DNA from: Syntrophothermus lipocalidus DSM 12680
Lineage (GTDB): Bacteria > Bacillota > Syntrophomonadia > Syntrophomonadales > Syntrophothermaceae
Direction of reading: 5' to 3'
Length of the DNA: 64,000 nt
NCBI RefSeq assembly: GCF_000092405.1
Contig: NC_014220.1
Span: forward strand, 1,178,001 to 1,242,000
The stretch's first letter is position 1. Every line of letters begins with the position of its first letter. The position numbers and the translations under genes are program-made. Under the pieces are notes generated by a model that was not told where the DNA came from, ran no database searches, and saw only the letters and a program-made list of their open reading frames with translations. Positions 42,297 through 51,467 of this stretch are shown here, one piece after another.

Positions 42297-43214
42297 TCAA
42301 CCCTTTCTCAGAAGCGCGCCGATCAAAGCAGCGTACGCACATTCTGCCTGGCTAAAGGCCTCTGCCCGGCGACCGCAAACAGCTAACCCTACTCCCGAAG
42401 CAGCCAGCATTTCTACGGGAACCGGCAAAAATTCGGCCAATTCTCTCACCCATTCGCCATCACAGCCTGCTTGTCCTGCTAGCCGGACCTGGTCAATGGT
42501 TTTTCCTTGGTTGCGCGATGAATAAAAATCCAAGTAACCCCTTACCTCCCTCGCCACTTCGCCCGCCTCAACCCCAGCAAGGCTGGCGAACGGCAAATCG
42601 GCATACACCAACAAACCCCGTTTTTCCATTACCATCACAAAGCCCCCATCCGCTCTGAGGTTCAAAACAAGGCTGTCTGGCTGAGACGAACGCTGAAACA
42701 GCCTCAATACGGAGCGTGGAGCGACTTCGACCGCCTCTACGTACGCATCCCACGCCTGGGCCATGACCCCGACCTGCTCCACCATGAAGCGAGGGACACC
42801 GGCTAGAAAGACCTGATAGTATTTTTCGTTTCCCTCTTCTACCATTTGCAGCACTGCATAATCTGAAACGTATTCTTCAGGATCCACCGGCAGGAACGAT
42901 CCCATCTCATTACGCAGAAACCGGTCCAAAAGGCGCGGTTTAAGAACCGGCACCCGGGCCGTTCTCGCCACAATGCCCCTTCGGTCCAGGACCACCATGT
43001 ATCGTTTCGCCGATAATCCTTGTTCCTGAGCAAGGTTTTTGATCCGTTCCCCTACCGCGAAGAGATCGCCCGCGTCCCGTGCTCTCCCCAGGCCTTCCTC
43101 CAAAGACAAGGCAGCAAACCCCTCGACAAACACACGCTTGCCATCTGCCCGGCCCAGAAGCAGCCGCACGCAGTTTTCTTCCAGTGATATATAAAGCTTG
43201 TTCCTCCGAAACAT
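42297..43214 (-). CDS. pilM: Type IV pilus actin-like ATPase PilM
   Basis: 305 aa, actin/FtsA-like fold. KLYISLEENCVRLLLG opens the nucleotide-binding half, RYMVVLDRRGIVARTARVP and FLRNEMGSFLPVDPEEYVSD match PilM, and DSLVLNLRADGGFVMVMEK the second phosphate region. It is a cytoplasmic protein that binds the PilN N-terminus. ATG follows AGAGGTGACG. Confidence 0.87.
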   Translation of the reverse strand: MFRRNKLYISLEENCVRLLLGRADGKRVFVEGFAALSLEEGLGRARDAGDLFAVGERIKNLAQEQGLSAKRYMVVLDRRGIVARTARVPVLKPRLLDRFLRNEMGSFLPVDPEEYVSDYAVLQMVEEGNEKYYQVFLAGVPRFMVEQVGVMAQAWDAYVEAVEVAPRSVLRLFQRSSQPDSLVLNLRADGGFVMVMEKRGLLVYADLPFASLAGVEAGEVAREVRGYLDFYSSRNQGKTIDQVRLAGQAGCDGEWVRELAEFLPVPVEMLAASGVGLAVCGRRAEAFSQAECAYAALIGALLRKG

Positions 43215-43224
43215 ATCGTCACCT

Positions 43225-44940
43225 CTAAGGAACGGTAATAATACCGTTGGTTATGCTGCCCTCCCGCGGACGCCCTACTATCTTGACCGCAATACTGTTG
43301 ACGAGATCCCTTGGGTAGGCCTGCGCTCTATCATCCCAGTCTCTGAAGACTGCTTGATTTACATAAATTGAACGCAGCGGGTTCAACGTACCGGCGGTCA
43401 TAACTATTTCCCCTGTTAACCCGGCGTCTAGCACCGCCTGGGAAACGTCAATGTCGCCGAGACTGGTTATACGGATAGCTCCGCCCGTTGATATCCTAAG
43501 ACTGCTGCCGCTGGCGTCGATTGCTCCGTGGGCGTCAAGTAAAACATCGCCCGCAAAAGTCGTGCAGTCGACATGCTTGGCTTCTATACCACCGGTTTGG
43601 CTGCTTATTTTAATTCCGGACGCCGCTTCTATAGTACTATTCTCATTAGGATTACCCGGGTCAAAAAGGCGGACCGTTCCTTGGGCATTCAGAACGGCTT
43701 GTCCCAAAAGGGAAGAAATCTTTGTTCTGCTGACTTCAATTTGTTCTTCGGCGTTAATGCTAACTGTTGAAAATGCTTGAATCTTACCTCTATCAAGGAC
43801 CACACCTGCTGAGCTGTCCAAACTAATTCCGCCAAACCCGACCTTGATGTCAGACCGCTCCACCGCCAGTTGACCTGAAACCGTATTTACAGCTATGTCT
43901 CCCAGTGAACTGTAAATCCCCGCCCGGGTTTGCCCCTGTCCGGAGACAGTAACCGTTCCTCCTTTTAACGTCACAGCGGTTGTACCAAACAACGGCGTTT
44001 CATTGCCTACCCGGGCCTGATCGATAATCACTGGGCCGCTCCCCCCGTCAAGGCAGATCGGAGCCAGCCAGGTATTTATTTCTACCCCTTTTCCAATAAC
44101 AATACCGTTGCCAGCTCGGTAGTCTACCTTCGTAAACCAGGACGGGCTAATGGTCCCTACCCCCTGCGGGATTACCAGCCGGTAAGGGGTTGCCAATACC
44201 TGCCCACTCTCCAGACGTTGCCTGGGCACGATCTCTTCGCCCGGATCATAACGGTTGTCATAGTCGCGGTCTATGAAAGCAAACCCGGTACCTATGTCGT
44301 AGCTGAATTGAGCGATATCGCTTTGCAGGCCGTTTTTTACTGCTATGGCCTTAATGGTTGTCGATATTCCTATAGTAATAGGTCCTACATACACCGGGCT
44401 GTCTGTAGTCGGATCCTCGCCATTCAGCGTGTAATGGATTACGGCTCCCGGGGTCGTAGTTGAAAGCGTAACCGTTTGCGGTTGTGCATAGTACCCTGGC
44501 GGGGGCGATGCTTCGGGAGTCGCCGGCCTCAATATAACGTACTCGAATACCGCAATCGTACTGGTTATGCCGTCTTTAACCGCTATTGCTTTTACAGTAG
44601 TAGAAGTTGCTATCGTTATAGGCTCCACGTACAGCTGACTCTGGGGAGTCGGATCCTCACCGTCAGTAGTATAGTAGATCGACACTCCAGGTAACGTCGA
44701 TGTCAGAGCTACATCCAGGCGTCGGTCATAAGTGCCGGGCGGCGGGTCGGCTTCAGGCGGCTCCACAGTACACGGAGGAACTATCCTAGTATCGTCAATA
44801 CCAGTAATGGTGCGGCTGGTATGCAGATCTCCGGAACTGACCACCAGCATTGTGGTCCCAATACTTAAGAGTATCAAGGTTATAATGATGACCATCACCA
44901 GGGCTGCGCCTCTTGTACTGTGGTTTCGCGGTTTCAGCAT
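43225..44940 (-). CDS. PilX-like pilus-associated protein with chitobiase-type repeats, adhesin candidate
   Basis: About 571 aa. It has a prepilin/PilX-like N-terminal helix (GAALVMVIIITLILLSIGTT). Two chitobiase/beta-hexosaminidase C-terminal-type repeats follow (about 60-195; VSIYYTTDGEDPTPQSQLY and AVIHYTLNGEDPTTDSPVY), then a calcium-loop-like DRDYDNRYDPGEE, and then a beta-helix-like region with many GxI/xVxLxx repeats (about 250-560). This layout suggests a surface-exposed minor pilin that binds a substrate or tip adhesin; that is inference. ATG 44940 has GAGGGG 8 nt upstream; ATG 44994 has none. No C-terminal anchor is visible. Confidence 0.75.
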   Translation of the reverse strand: MLKPRNHSTRGAALVMVIIITLILLSIGTTMLVVSSGDLHTSRTITGIDDTRIVPPCTVEPPEADPPPGTYDRRLDVALTSTLPGVSIYYTTDGEDPTPQSQLYVEPITIATSTTVKAIAVKDGITSTIAVFEYVILRPATPEASPPPGYYAQPQTVTLSTTTPGAVIHYTLNGEDPTTDSPVYVGPITIGISTTIKAIAVKNGLQSDIAQFSYDIGTGFAFIDRDYDNRYDPGEEIVPRQRLESGQVLATPYRLVIPQGVGTISPSWFTKVDYRAGNGIVIGKGVEINTWLAPICLDGGSGPVIIDQARVGNETPLFGTTAVTLKGGTVTVSGQGQTRAGIYSSLGDIAVNTVSGQLAVERSDIKVGFGGISLDSSAGVVLDRGKIQAFSTVSINAEEQIEVSRTKISSLLGQAVLNAQGTVRLFDPGNPNENSTIEAASGIKISSQTGGIEAKHVDCTTFAGDVLLDAHGAIDASGSSLRISTGGAIRITSLGDIDVSQAVLDAGLTGEIVMTAGTLNPLRSIYVNQAVFRDWDDRAQAYPRDLVNSIAVKIVGRPREGSITNGIITVP

Positions 44941-45034
44941 ACCTCGTACCCCTCGCTTGCACCCTGTTCGCAGGCCCAGCAGTGCGTTACTCATTGTCTA
45001 GCCAAAAGCATATCGGAGAAGATAAATGCCAACT

Positions 45035-45688
45035 TCAATCGCTGATCCAACCCGAGTACACATAGGTCGTTACCCTGCAGGCCGCTTCGCCACTGCCTTC
45101 TTTATCCGTTTCGACTGTAACACGGAAAAAAACAGCATCGTCAGGAAGTTCTAATACCTCCGAACCCCCATCTATGTACGGCTTTATATCCGTGCCTAAC
45201 ACCGTAGAAACCTCAAGGCTATCAACGTATTTTGCCACTTCCAGCCAGTCGCCTTCGTTTTCGTCATAGCGATAAAGAGACCGGTCGCTACCCCTGTATA
45301 ACCGGCATTCCGCGGAATGGTCCTCGTCTATGCTCAGCACTTGGTGCGGCTCTCCTTCTCCTTCTCTTCCTAATATCTTAGTCCCGGTCGGGTCAACCTC
45401 CAGAGTCCACTTGCGTTCTCTGCGCGCTTCATCTAAAACGTCAACAATCGCCTCCATGGCTGCCCTTGCTTCGGCTATGTTTTCCCGTTCGACCAAAAAT
45501 GAAAAAAGCATGCCGAAGTACGCCTTCAATATCCCTCCCACTATCCCCAATACTACTGCCAAAACCGCTAGCACCAGCATTACCTCTAACAGAGTGAAGC
45601 CGCGTGACGAACGGTTATGGTGGCTGCCAGTCCCTTCAGTTAATTTTCTATTCCTTTCTTTAGCAAGCATCTTCTCACTAGTAATCAT
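45035..45688 (-). CDS. Minor prepilin, PilW/GspJ-like
   Basis: About 217 aa. The prepilin cleavage motif reads RGFTLLEVMLVLAVLAVVLG, preceded by an unusually long, polar 30-residue leader. The remainder is a beta-rich globular domain. ATG 45688 overlaps the stop of the upstream prepilin gene by 11 bp; ATG 45670 is an alternative start that would shorten the leader. It is one of three minor pilins in a row. Confidence 0.8.
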   Translation of the reverse strand: MITSEKMLAKERNRKLTEGTGSHHNRSSRGFTLLEVMLVLAVLAVVLGIVGGILKAYFGMLFSFLVERENIAEARAAMEAIVDVLDEARRERKWTLEVDPTGTKILGREGEGEPHQVLSIDEDHSAECRLYRGSDRSLYRYDENEGDWLEVAKYVDSLEVSTVLGTDIKPYIDGGSEVLELPDDAVFFRVTVETDKEGSGEAACRVTTYVYSGWISD

Positions 45689-46061
45689 TTTCGTCATTTC
45701 TGCCGTAAATCTCTGCTGAAACACGGTTCCCTTCGTACTTTATCTTCGCCTTCCATTCTTTGGGATAAGGTCCCTCATAAAACAAAAGATCCTTTTCTAC
45801 CCCTTTCTCCCGAATCTTGAGCGGGTACACCCACACCTCGCCGCCTTGTGAGGAAAGTTTTCCAGATGCGGCCAGCACGGCAGCTATCTCCAGCACAGAT
45901 CTCTCGGTATATGCTCTCTGTAATTCGCGGCAGCTGTCACCTAGGAGCTGGTAAGCAACCTTTACCATCCCGGTCATTACAGTCAAGACCGCCGCCAGTA
46001 CACCTACCGCGATCAACACCTCTATTAGAGTAAACCCGCCACGCCTTTTTCTTGCCATCAC
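45678..46061 (-). CDS. Minor prepilin, PilV/GspI-like
   Basis: 127 aa. RRGGFTLIEVLIAVGVLAAV is a classic type III prepilin signal with the Glu at position +5. A short globular domain follows. The gene overlaps both neighbours by a few bases, so the minor pilins are translated as a unit. Confidence 0.85.
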   Translation of the reverse strand: MMARKRRGGFTLIEVLIAVGVLAAVLTVMTGMVKVAYQLLGDSCRELQRAYTERSVLEIAAVLAASGKLSSQGGEVWVYPLKIREKGVEKDLLFYEGPYPKEWKAKIKYEGNRVSAEIYGRNDENDY

Positions 46062-46534
46062 GGATATACGACCTCCACCCTGCCGGTATAAGGTTTCACT
46101 TTCACCTGAGCCCGGCTGCTGCCAGCACTGCCGACCGTTATGGTGATCTCATGAGTGAGTTCCGAACCGTCCGCGGTAATCGGCCGTCCCCGTTCGTTAA
46201 ACCCGAATACGTTACCGCTCAAAGCCGGGTTTAGGCTTTCCAACGTCGCGGCGCCGGGCCATTCACGCCTGCGCAGCTCTTCTTGCAGGCCTCCGTTCTC
46301 TTTGTACACCGAGTAGCCCCTTTCGTCGAACCGTACGCACACCCGCGTCTTTGCGGCACGGGCCGCCGCCCGGGCCCATCCCAGGTCGACCTCCAGCACC
46401 CGCACCGACTGTTCCAGGTCGGCTTCATGCAGCACCGGCTTGAAATTGGGCACGGCCACCGCTATCACCAGGCACAGGAGCCCGATGACCAGAAGGAGTT
46501 CCAGCAAACTAAAGCCACGATGAAGAGACTTCAT
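46058..46534 (-). CDS. Minor prepilin, FimT/GspH-like
   Basis: About 158 aa. The prepilin motif RGFSLLELLLVIGLLCLVIA follows a short basic leader; the body resembles GspH/FimT (VCVRFDERGYSVY). ATG 46534 has GAGGAG 6 nt upstream and lies within 11 bp of the pilC stop; the longer frame is not needed. Confidence 0.85.
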   Translation of the reverse strand: MKSLHRGFSLLELLLVIGLLCLVIAVAVPNFKPVLHEADLEQSVRVLEVDLGWARAAARAAKTRVCVRFDERGYSVYKENGGLQEELRRREWPGAATLESLNPALSGNVFGFNERGRPITADGSELTHEITITVGSAGSSRAQVKVKPYTGRVEVVYP

Positions 46535-46544
46535 AGACAACTCC

Positions 46545-47753
46545 TCAGCGTTTAAAAGAAGACACCAGGTCAAAAAGCGGAAACATAACCGAAAGAACGA
46601 TGGTGCCGACTACTAGCCCCATGATCAATACCATGACCGGTTCCAAAAGGCTCATGAGTTGGGCTATACCGGTTTGGGCCTCTTTTTCGTAAAAATCCGC
46701 CATCTGCTGCATGATCTCGTCCAGACTGCCGGTTTCTTCGCCTACCCTTATCATTTGTACGACCAGGGGGTCAAAATAGCCAGTAGTTGCCAGGTGGTAG
46801 GCTATCGTATCGCCGCGTCTTACCCCTTCCACCGCTTTGTCCAAAGCCCTTGCCGCCACCTCGTTGCCAGCGTTTTCCCGCAGGAGCTCCAAAGCTGGCA
46901 ATACCGGTATGCCACTCCTAAATACCATGGCCGCCGTACTGGCAAAACGAACTGTAACCACGTTCCTGACTACGTTTCCAACTAGAGGTAGTTTGGCTAC
47001 GGTTCGATCCCAGAGAAACTTGCCCTGAGGAGTAGCCAGGTATAAGGTCCCCGCCAATAGCACCGCTACCAGTACCACGGTTAGAGCCAGGAAATGGTTC
47101 TGCAAAAAATGCGTGATGCCCAGAATAATCCTCGTCACTAAAGGCAGTCTTGCCCCTGCCGAATGGAGCAAGCTCTCAACCTGGGGAATCAAGAAAGCAA
47201 AAACATAAGCCAAGAGGCCGATGCCCACTACCATCAGCAGGGCCGGGTATATCAATGCCCCTTTCACCCGCTTCTCCGTCTCGTACCGCTGCTGGTAGTA
47301 CTGGCTCATGTTGTGCAGTATCTGCTCCAAGTTACCCGAAGCTTCTCCGGTGGCCACCATCCTGGCCAACAAACCGGGTATCAGGCTGTCCTCCGCCATC
47401 ATGGCTTCCGACAAACTCCTGCCGCTCAAGACCTCGCGGTACAACCGCAGAGCCTCCCTTCGCAAGAGCCTGTCGCTGACCTGGCGGCTGACCAGCTCCA
47501 GTCCATCGCTCACACCCATCCCCGATCGCAGAACCATGGCCATCTGCCGGCACAAAACGGCCAGGGACTGGGACCCTATTTTCTTGGTAACCGGCGCTCT
47601 CCACTGCAGCCACCAAGCCTTGCTTCTGACATAAACCGGCAGGATTCCCTTCTCCCGCAGCAGTGACTCAGCCATGACCGCACTATCTGCCTGCAGTACA
47701 CCCTGTTCCAGGTGCCCAGCGGCGTTTACTCCCGCATAACTGAACTCCGGCAC
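46545..47753 (-). CDS. pilC: Type IV pilus inner-membrane platform protein PilC
   Basis: About 402 aa. MPEFSYAGVNAAGHLEQG at the N-terminus and two T2SF repeats, each with a membrane helix pair (GALIYPALLMVVGIGLLAYV and LLEPVMVLIMGLVVGTIVLS). GTG 47753 is preferred because the family begins PEFxY and AGGGGAG is 11 nt upstream; the frame to 47804 starts with an atypical extension. PilC couples the PilB/PilT motors to pilin. Confidence 0.9.
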   Translation of the reverse strand: MPEFSYAGVNAAGHLEQGVLQADSAVMAESLLREKGILPVYVRSKAWWLQWRAPVTKKIGSQSLAVLCRQMAMVLRSGMGVSDGLELVSRQVSDRLLRREALRLYREVLSGRSLSEAMMAEDSLIPGLLARMVATGEASGNLEQILHNMSQYYQQRYETEKRVKGALIYPALLMVVGIGLLAYVFAFLIPQVESLLHSAGARLPLVTRIILGITHFLQNHFLALTVVLVAVLLAGTLYLATPQGKFLWDRTVAKLPLVGNVVRNVVTVRFASTAAMVFRSGIPVLPALELLRENAGNEVAARALDKAVEGVRRGDTIAYHLATTGYFDPLVVQMIRVGEETGSLDEIMQQMADFYEKEAQTGIAQLMSLLEPVMVLIMGLVVGTIVLSVMFPLFDLVSSFKR

Positions 47754-47826
47754 TTTTTGCCCAGCTCCCCTTCGGTAATCGAGCTGTCGACAGAACCGAG
47801 TCAAATCCCGGCGGCGACCACTACCT

Positions 47827-49530
47827 TTAGTAAGAACTCGTGACCCGCAGGGCCTCTTCTAAGGTGGTGATTCCTTCCAGCACCTTGCGCCTGCAGTCTT
47901 CCCACAGGGGCACCATGCCCTTGAGTAACGCCGCCTCGCGCACTTCGTCGGCCGATACCCCGCGGTTGATGAGCTTTCTCAGCTCCCCGTCAACTTCCAT
48001 GATCTCGAAAACGCCGGTTCGGCCCCGGTAGCCGGTTCCCCGGCAGGCTACACAGCCCCCGGATCGCACCAGCAGCAGAGGCTCGTCTTCAGGCATTCCC
48101 AGCATCCTTTTTTCTTCGGGACCCGCATCGTATTCTTTTCTGCAGTCGGGACAGACTTTTCGCACCAGGCGCTGGGCTACAACCCCGGCCAAGGCAGATG
48201 AGATGAGGTAGGGCATGAGCCCCATATCCATAAGCCGGACAACGGTGCTCGCGGCATCGTTGGTGTGAAGCGTCGAGAGCACCAGGTGCCCGGTCAATGC
48301 TGCCCTGGCCGCGATTTCCGCGGTTTCTTCGTCCCGTATTTTTCCTACCATTATAATATCAGGGTCCTGCCGCAGCATGGTCCGCAGCCCGCTGGCAAAA
48401 GTCAGCCCGGCCTGAACGTTGATCTGGGTTTGGCTTATCCCTTCCATGTCGTATTCGATAGGATCTTCTAGAGTGGCGATGTTCTTTCGTTCCGAGTCCA
48501 TCTCGGCCAGCATCGCGTACAGGGTCGTGGTCTTACCGCTGCCGGTAGGCCCCGTTACCAGAATTATACCCCAGGGGCGGCTCACCAGCCGGTTGAATTT
48601 TTCTATATCTTCCAGGCTCAGCCCCAGCTGAGATTTATCGATAAAAAAAGAAGCCCGGTCGAGAATCCTGATGGCCACCTTTTCTCCGTAGGCGGTCGGC
48701 ATGGTAGCAACCCTCAGGTCTATAGGCCGCCCGTCCACCCGGGTTACTATCTTTCCATCCTGGGGTATCCTTTTTTCCGCGATGTTGAGGCCGGCCATAA
48801 CCTTGATGCGGCTCACAACCGGAGCGTGGGCCCGTATATCCGTACTCAATACTTCGTGGAGAACTCCGTCCACCCGGTTCCTCACCCGCATCCGCTTCTC
48901 GCTGGGCTCTATATGTATGTCGCTGGCCCGGCTCCGGACCGCGTTTTCGATTAAAGAATTCACTAGCCTCACCGCAGGCGCGCTCTCGATATCGAGAGTT
49001 GCTGCCGCCTGGGCTGCAGCCTCTTCCTGCATCCTGGACGCGTCGCGGGCCGCCTGCTCAGCCGCCCTTCGCTGGGAAAACACGTTTTCGATGGTGTCCA
49101 GGATGTCCTTTTCTGAGGCCAGCAGCGGAGTTACTGGCATGCCCGTTACCAGGCGGATGTCCTGCACCGCCAGCATGTCCAGGGGGTCCTTCATGGCCAC
49201 GATAAGAGCACCGTCTACCACCTGGACAGGGATGGCCGTGTGGCGGCGCGCCAGATTTTCCGGAATCCTGCGCGCCGCTTCCACGTCGATCGGAGCAATC
49301 TTGAGATCAACGCTCCTTATCCCCAGCTGTTCTTCCAAGGCCCTGGCCAGCTCGGCTTCCGTAACAAAACCGTTCTTTACCAGGATATCCCCCAGCCGCT
49401 GGCCCGGCCCTGCTTGCTTCTGCAGCTCCAGAGCCTGCTTAAGCTGGTCTTCGGTTATGACTCCGGCTTGAAGTAAGATTTCGCCAAGTTTAAGTCTGCT
49501 CTTAACTCCTTGTGTACCCAATACCTTCAC
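47827..49530 (-). CDS. pilB: Type IV pilus assembly ATPase PilB with altered Walker B
   Basis: 567 aa. Two MshEN motifs (KLGEILLQAGVITEDQL about 14-30, RLGDILVKNGFVTEAEL about 45-61) are predicted cyclic-di-GMP sites. Walker A is TGPTGSGKTTTLYAM, the Asp box EDPIEYDMEG, the His box TGHLVLSTLHTND, and the zinc site uses CPDC and CVAC. Walker B reads DPDIIMVGKIRDEET: the catalytic Glu of GEIRD is Lys (codon 397, AAA at 48342-48340). In PilB this Glu is needed for ATP hydrolysis, so the extension motor may be weak or dead, or the base may be an error. The co-located PilT keeps GEMRD. Confidence 0.93.
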   Translation of the reverse strand: MKVLGTQGVKSRLKLGEILLQAGVITEDQLKQALELQKQAGPGQRLGDILVKNGFVTEAELARALEEQLGIRSVDLKIAPIDVEAARRIPENLARRHTAIPVQVVDGALIVAMKDPLDMLAVQDIRLVTGMPVTPLLASEKDILDTIENVFSQRRAAEQAARDASRMQEEAAAQAAATLDIESAPAVRLVNSLIENAVRSRASDIHIEPSEKRMRVRNRVDGVLHEVLSTDIRAHAPVVSRIKVMAGLNIAEKRIPQDGKIVTRVDGRPIDLRVATMPTAYGEKVAIRILDRASFFIDKSQLGLSLEDIEKFNRLVSRPWGIILVTGPTGSGKTTTLYAMLAEMDSERKNIATLEDPIEYDMEGISQTQINVQAGLTFASGLRTMLRQDPDIIMVGKIRDEETAEIAARAALTGHLVLSTLHTNDAASTVVRLMDMGLMPYLISSALAGVVAQRLVRKVCPDCRKEYDAGPEEKRMLGMPEDEPLLLVRSGGCVACRGTGYRGRTGVFEIMEVDGELRKLINRGVSADEVREAALLKGMVPLWEDCRRKVLEGITTLEEALRVTSSY

Positions 49531-49722
49531 CCAATCGTATTGGCAATCTCATTTTAGACACTATTGCTTAAACAGCAACTACGTTGGCGCATGATGGAAA
49601 AACAAAATACAAACAAAAAGATAAAACATTCATTCTTGTCCCGTCACAGATGTCTATTTTCAAAAACCCATGCAACTTCCCACGTCGTATGACAGAATCC
49701 ACGAAAAAGCCATGTTCGATTT

Positions 49723-50211
49723 TCAGTCCACCGTTACGGAATCAAGCGTGTTCCCATTTGCATCATAACCAGTAATGACTTTGGTTAAAAGACCATTACT
49801 ATCTTCTAAAACCTGAACCCATACTAATCCCTTCGGTCCATTCGAAGGTGCTTCTCCGCCACTAACGTTTACAGCCTTAGTAGAGTCTGAAGCTGTGCTG
49901 AGGTCTCCTAGATCGATAGCACCCTTTTTACCTGTAAATGGGTTTTGAAGAGCATTCGAGTTGTTTATTCTCGTTACGAGAGCCTCCCTAAAATCATTGT
50001 CGCTATCATATGTCTTGCTCGACATGCCCTCCATTATCGCTTGTACCAATCTCATGTTAGCCTGTACGCCGGCCTCTTTCGCGGACTTCTGTACTACGCC
50101 GGACCTGGGAATCAACACCGCCGCCAATATCGCTATAACCGCGATGACTATCATCAGTTCGATTAACGTGAATCCTTTTTGCTTTTTTCTCCTAATTTTC
50201 GACAGTGACAT
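49723..50211 (-). CDS. pilA: Major type IV pilin PilA
   Basis: 162 aa. KQKGFTLIELMIVIAVIAIL is the canonical type IVa prepilin signal and helix with Glu5. The remainder is a short, low-cysteine globular domain. ATG 50211 follows GGAGGAG. It lies between pilD and pilB; the 190 bp gap to pilB shows no clear terminator. Confidence 0.92.
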   Translation of the reverse strand: MSLSKIRRKKQKGFTLIELMIVIAVIAILAAVLIPRSGVVQKSAKEAGVQANMRLVQAIMEGMSSKTYDSDNDFREALVTRINNSNALQNPFTGKKGAIDLGDLSTASDSTKAVNVSGGEAPSNGPKGLVWVQVLEDSNGLLTKVITGYDANGNTLDSVTVD

Positions 50212-50296
50212 AACATCTCCTCCTTTTCTTAAATTGCCTGAAGCTTACCGATATCCTTATTCCCCGTCAGGTTCCCTCTGAGTCTCACCCCCTTCA

Positions 50297-51055
50297 CTAC
50301 GGCACCAGCAGCTTCAGGTACCAGTCGACAATTTCCTGTCCCCAGAAAAAGGCCACCAGGCCCCCGAGGGATAAAAAAGGGCCAAAGGGTATGAGATCCT
50401 TGGCACCTTTTCTGCCTGCGACTACCAGCGATAAGCCGACCAGGGCTCCGGCAACAAAAGCCACAAAAAGCCCCACCAAGGTGCCGCCCACGCCCAGGAA
50501 CAGACCCAAAACTCCTGCCAGTTTGACATCTCCCCAGCCCATACCTCCCCTGGACACGAGGATTACCAGCGCCAGGAAATTGGCGGCCCCTAGCCCTGAT
50601 GCCAGGCCCCATTTCAACCGGGCCCAAGAATCCAGGTACAGCAAAATTCCACCTGTCACCAGAGCAAAGATGATGACTTCGTCCGGTATGACCATGTGTT
50701 TCAGGTCGGCCACGGTGATGACGGTTAGGCAGGACACCAACACCCAGGCGAGTAGGACATTCCAGGAGTACCCGAACCGCGCCCAGGCACCGGCAAAGAG
50801 CAACCCGGTTATCATCTCGACCATCGGGTATTGCAGGGAAAAGGAGGTTTGGCAGTAACGGCACCTGCCTTTGAGATAAAAGTAGCTGAGCACCGGGATA
50901 AGGTCCAATAACCCTAACCTGTGCCCGCAGGCGGCGCAGTGTGAAGGGGGGGATATCACGGATTCTCCCTTAGGTAGGCGTTCGATGCAGACGTTGAGAA
51001 AACTCCCGACCGACAGGCCCAGCAAAAAAACCAACAAACCCGTCCCCAACTGCAC
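50297..51055 (-). CDS. pilD: Prepilin peptidase/N-methyltransferase PilD
   Basis: 252 aa with about eight membrane helices. The zinc-binding Cys pairs CAAC and CRYC (about 40-68) and the aspartic protease motifs DLKHMVIPD and GMGWGDVKL are present, so it should both cleave and methylate prepilins. It is the first gene behind the cyclic-di-GMP riboswitch. Confidence 0.93.
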   Translation of the reverse strand: MQLGTGLLVFLLGLSVGSFLNVCIERLPKGESVISPPSHCAACGHRLGLLDLIPVLSYFYLKGRCRYCQTSFSLQYPMVEMITGLLFAGAWARFGYSWNVLLAWVLVSCLTVITVADLKHMVIPDEVIIFALVTGGILLYLDSWARLKWGLASGLGAANFLALVILVSRGGMGWGDVKLAGVLGLFLGVGGTLVGLFVAFVAGALVGLSLVVAGRKGAKDLIPFGPFLSLGGLVAFFWGQEIVDWYLKLLVP

Positions 51056-51242
51056 TCCCCTCCCCTTTGTTCGTCTGCTGATAGGCGTAGATTAACAATG
51101 GTCTTTTCTAAAAAGTTAACCTTATTATCAAACAGTGCTGGATCTAATACGCGTAAGATTCCATCTCCGAATTATTTTCTCACCAGTTATTCATCAGCGT
51201 TAATCAGCGTCTAATTCATAAATCAGTGTCGTCTATAACACA

Positions 51243-51292
51243 AAACCCCAGAACCTAAGATATGCTACGCTGTACTTAGGAATTCTGGGGTT
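51243..51292 (-). terminator. Terminator-like hairpin of the cyclic-di-GMP riboswitch
   Basis: On the minus strand AACCCCAGAA-TT-CCTAAG pairs with CTTAGG-TTCTGGGGTT, then TTGTGTT. It starts 6 bp after the aptamer. The CCTAAG strand resembles the aptamer P1 strand (CCTTAGG), so mutually exclusive pairing is plausible. Confidence 0.75.
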
Positions 51293-51297
51293 AATTT

Positions 51298-51381
51298 CCT
51301 AAGGCAACCCGGCCGCCATAGACTCCTCGCCCTTAGGCCCGAGGCTTTGCGCCCTCACCTTTCGGTGAGTTTGCCCTTAGT
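51298..51381 (-). promoter_or_regulatory. Cyclic-di-GMP-I (GEMM-I) riboswitch ahead of the pilus operon
   Basis: The minus strand reads AAGGGCAAAC, then TCACCGAAAGGTGA, then GGGCGCAAAGCCTCGGGCCT, and ends GGCCGGGTTGCCTTAGG. These match the GEMM-I core: GCAAAC, a GAAA tetraloop on P2, CGCAAAGCC, GGCCUAA and the receptor helix. P1 is CTAAGG/CCTTAG. It is followed by a terminator hairpin and then pilD. Confidence 0.93.
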
Positions 51382-51409
51382 TGTTATGTATTCAGGCTAC
51401 TTCCACGAT

Positions 51410-51439
51410 ATTATAACCGCATTCTGGCTACCCTGGCAA
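51410..51439 (-). promoter_or_regulatory. Promoter of the riboswitch-pil operon
   Basis: On the minus strand TTGCCA (51439-51434), an 18 bp spacer, then TATAAT (51415-51410). It sits just after the pilT stop at 51468 and about 30 bp ahead of the aptamer, so the pilus operon starts separately from pilT. Confidence 0.75.
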
Positions 51440-51467
51440 CCGTTTCATTATATGGACCAGCCCGTCC

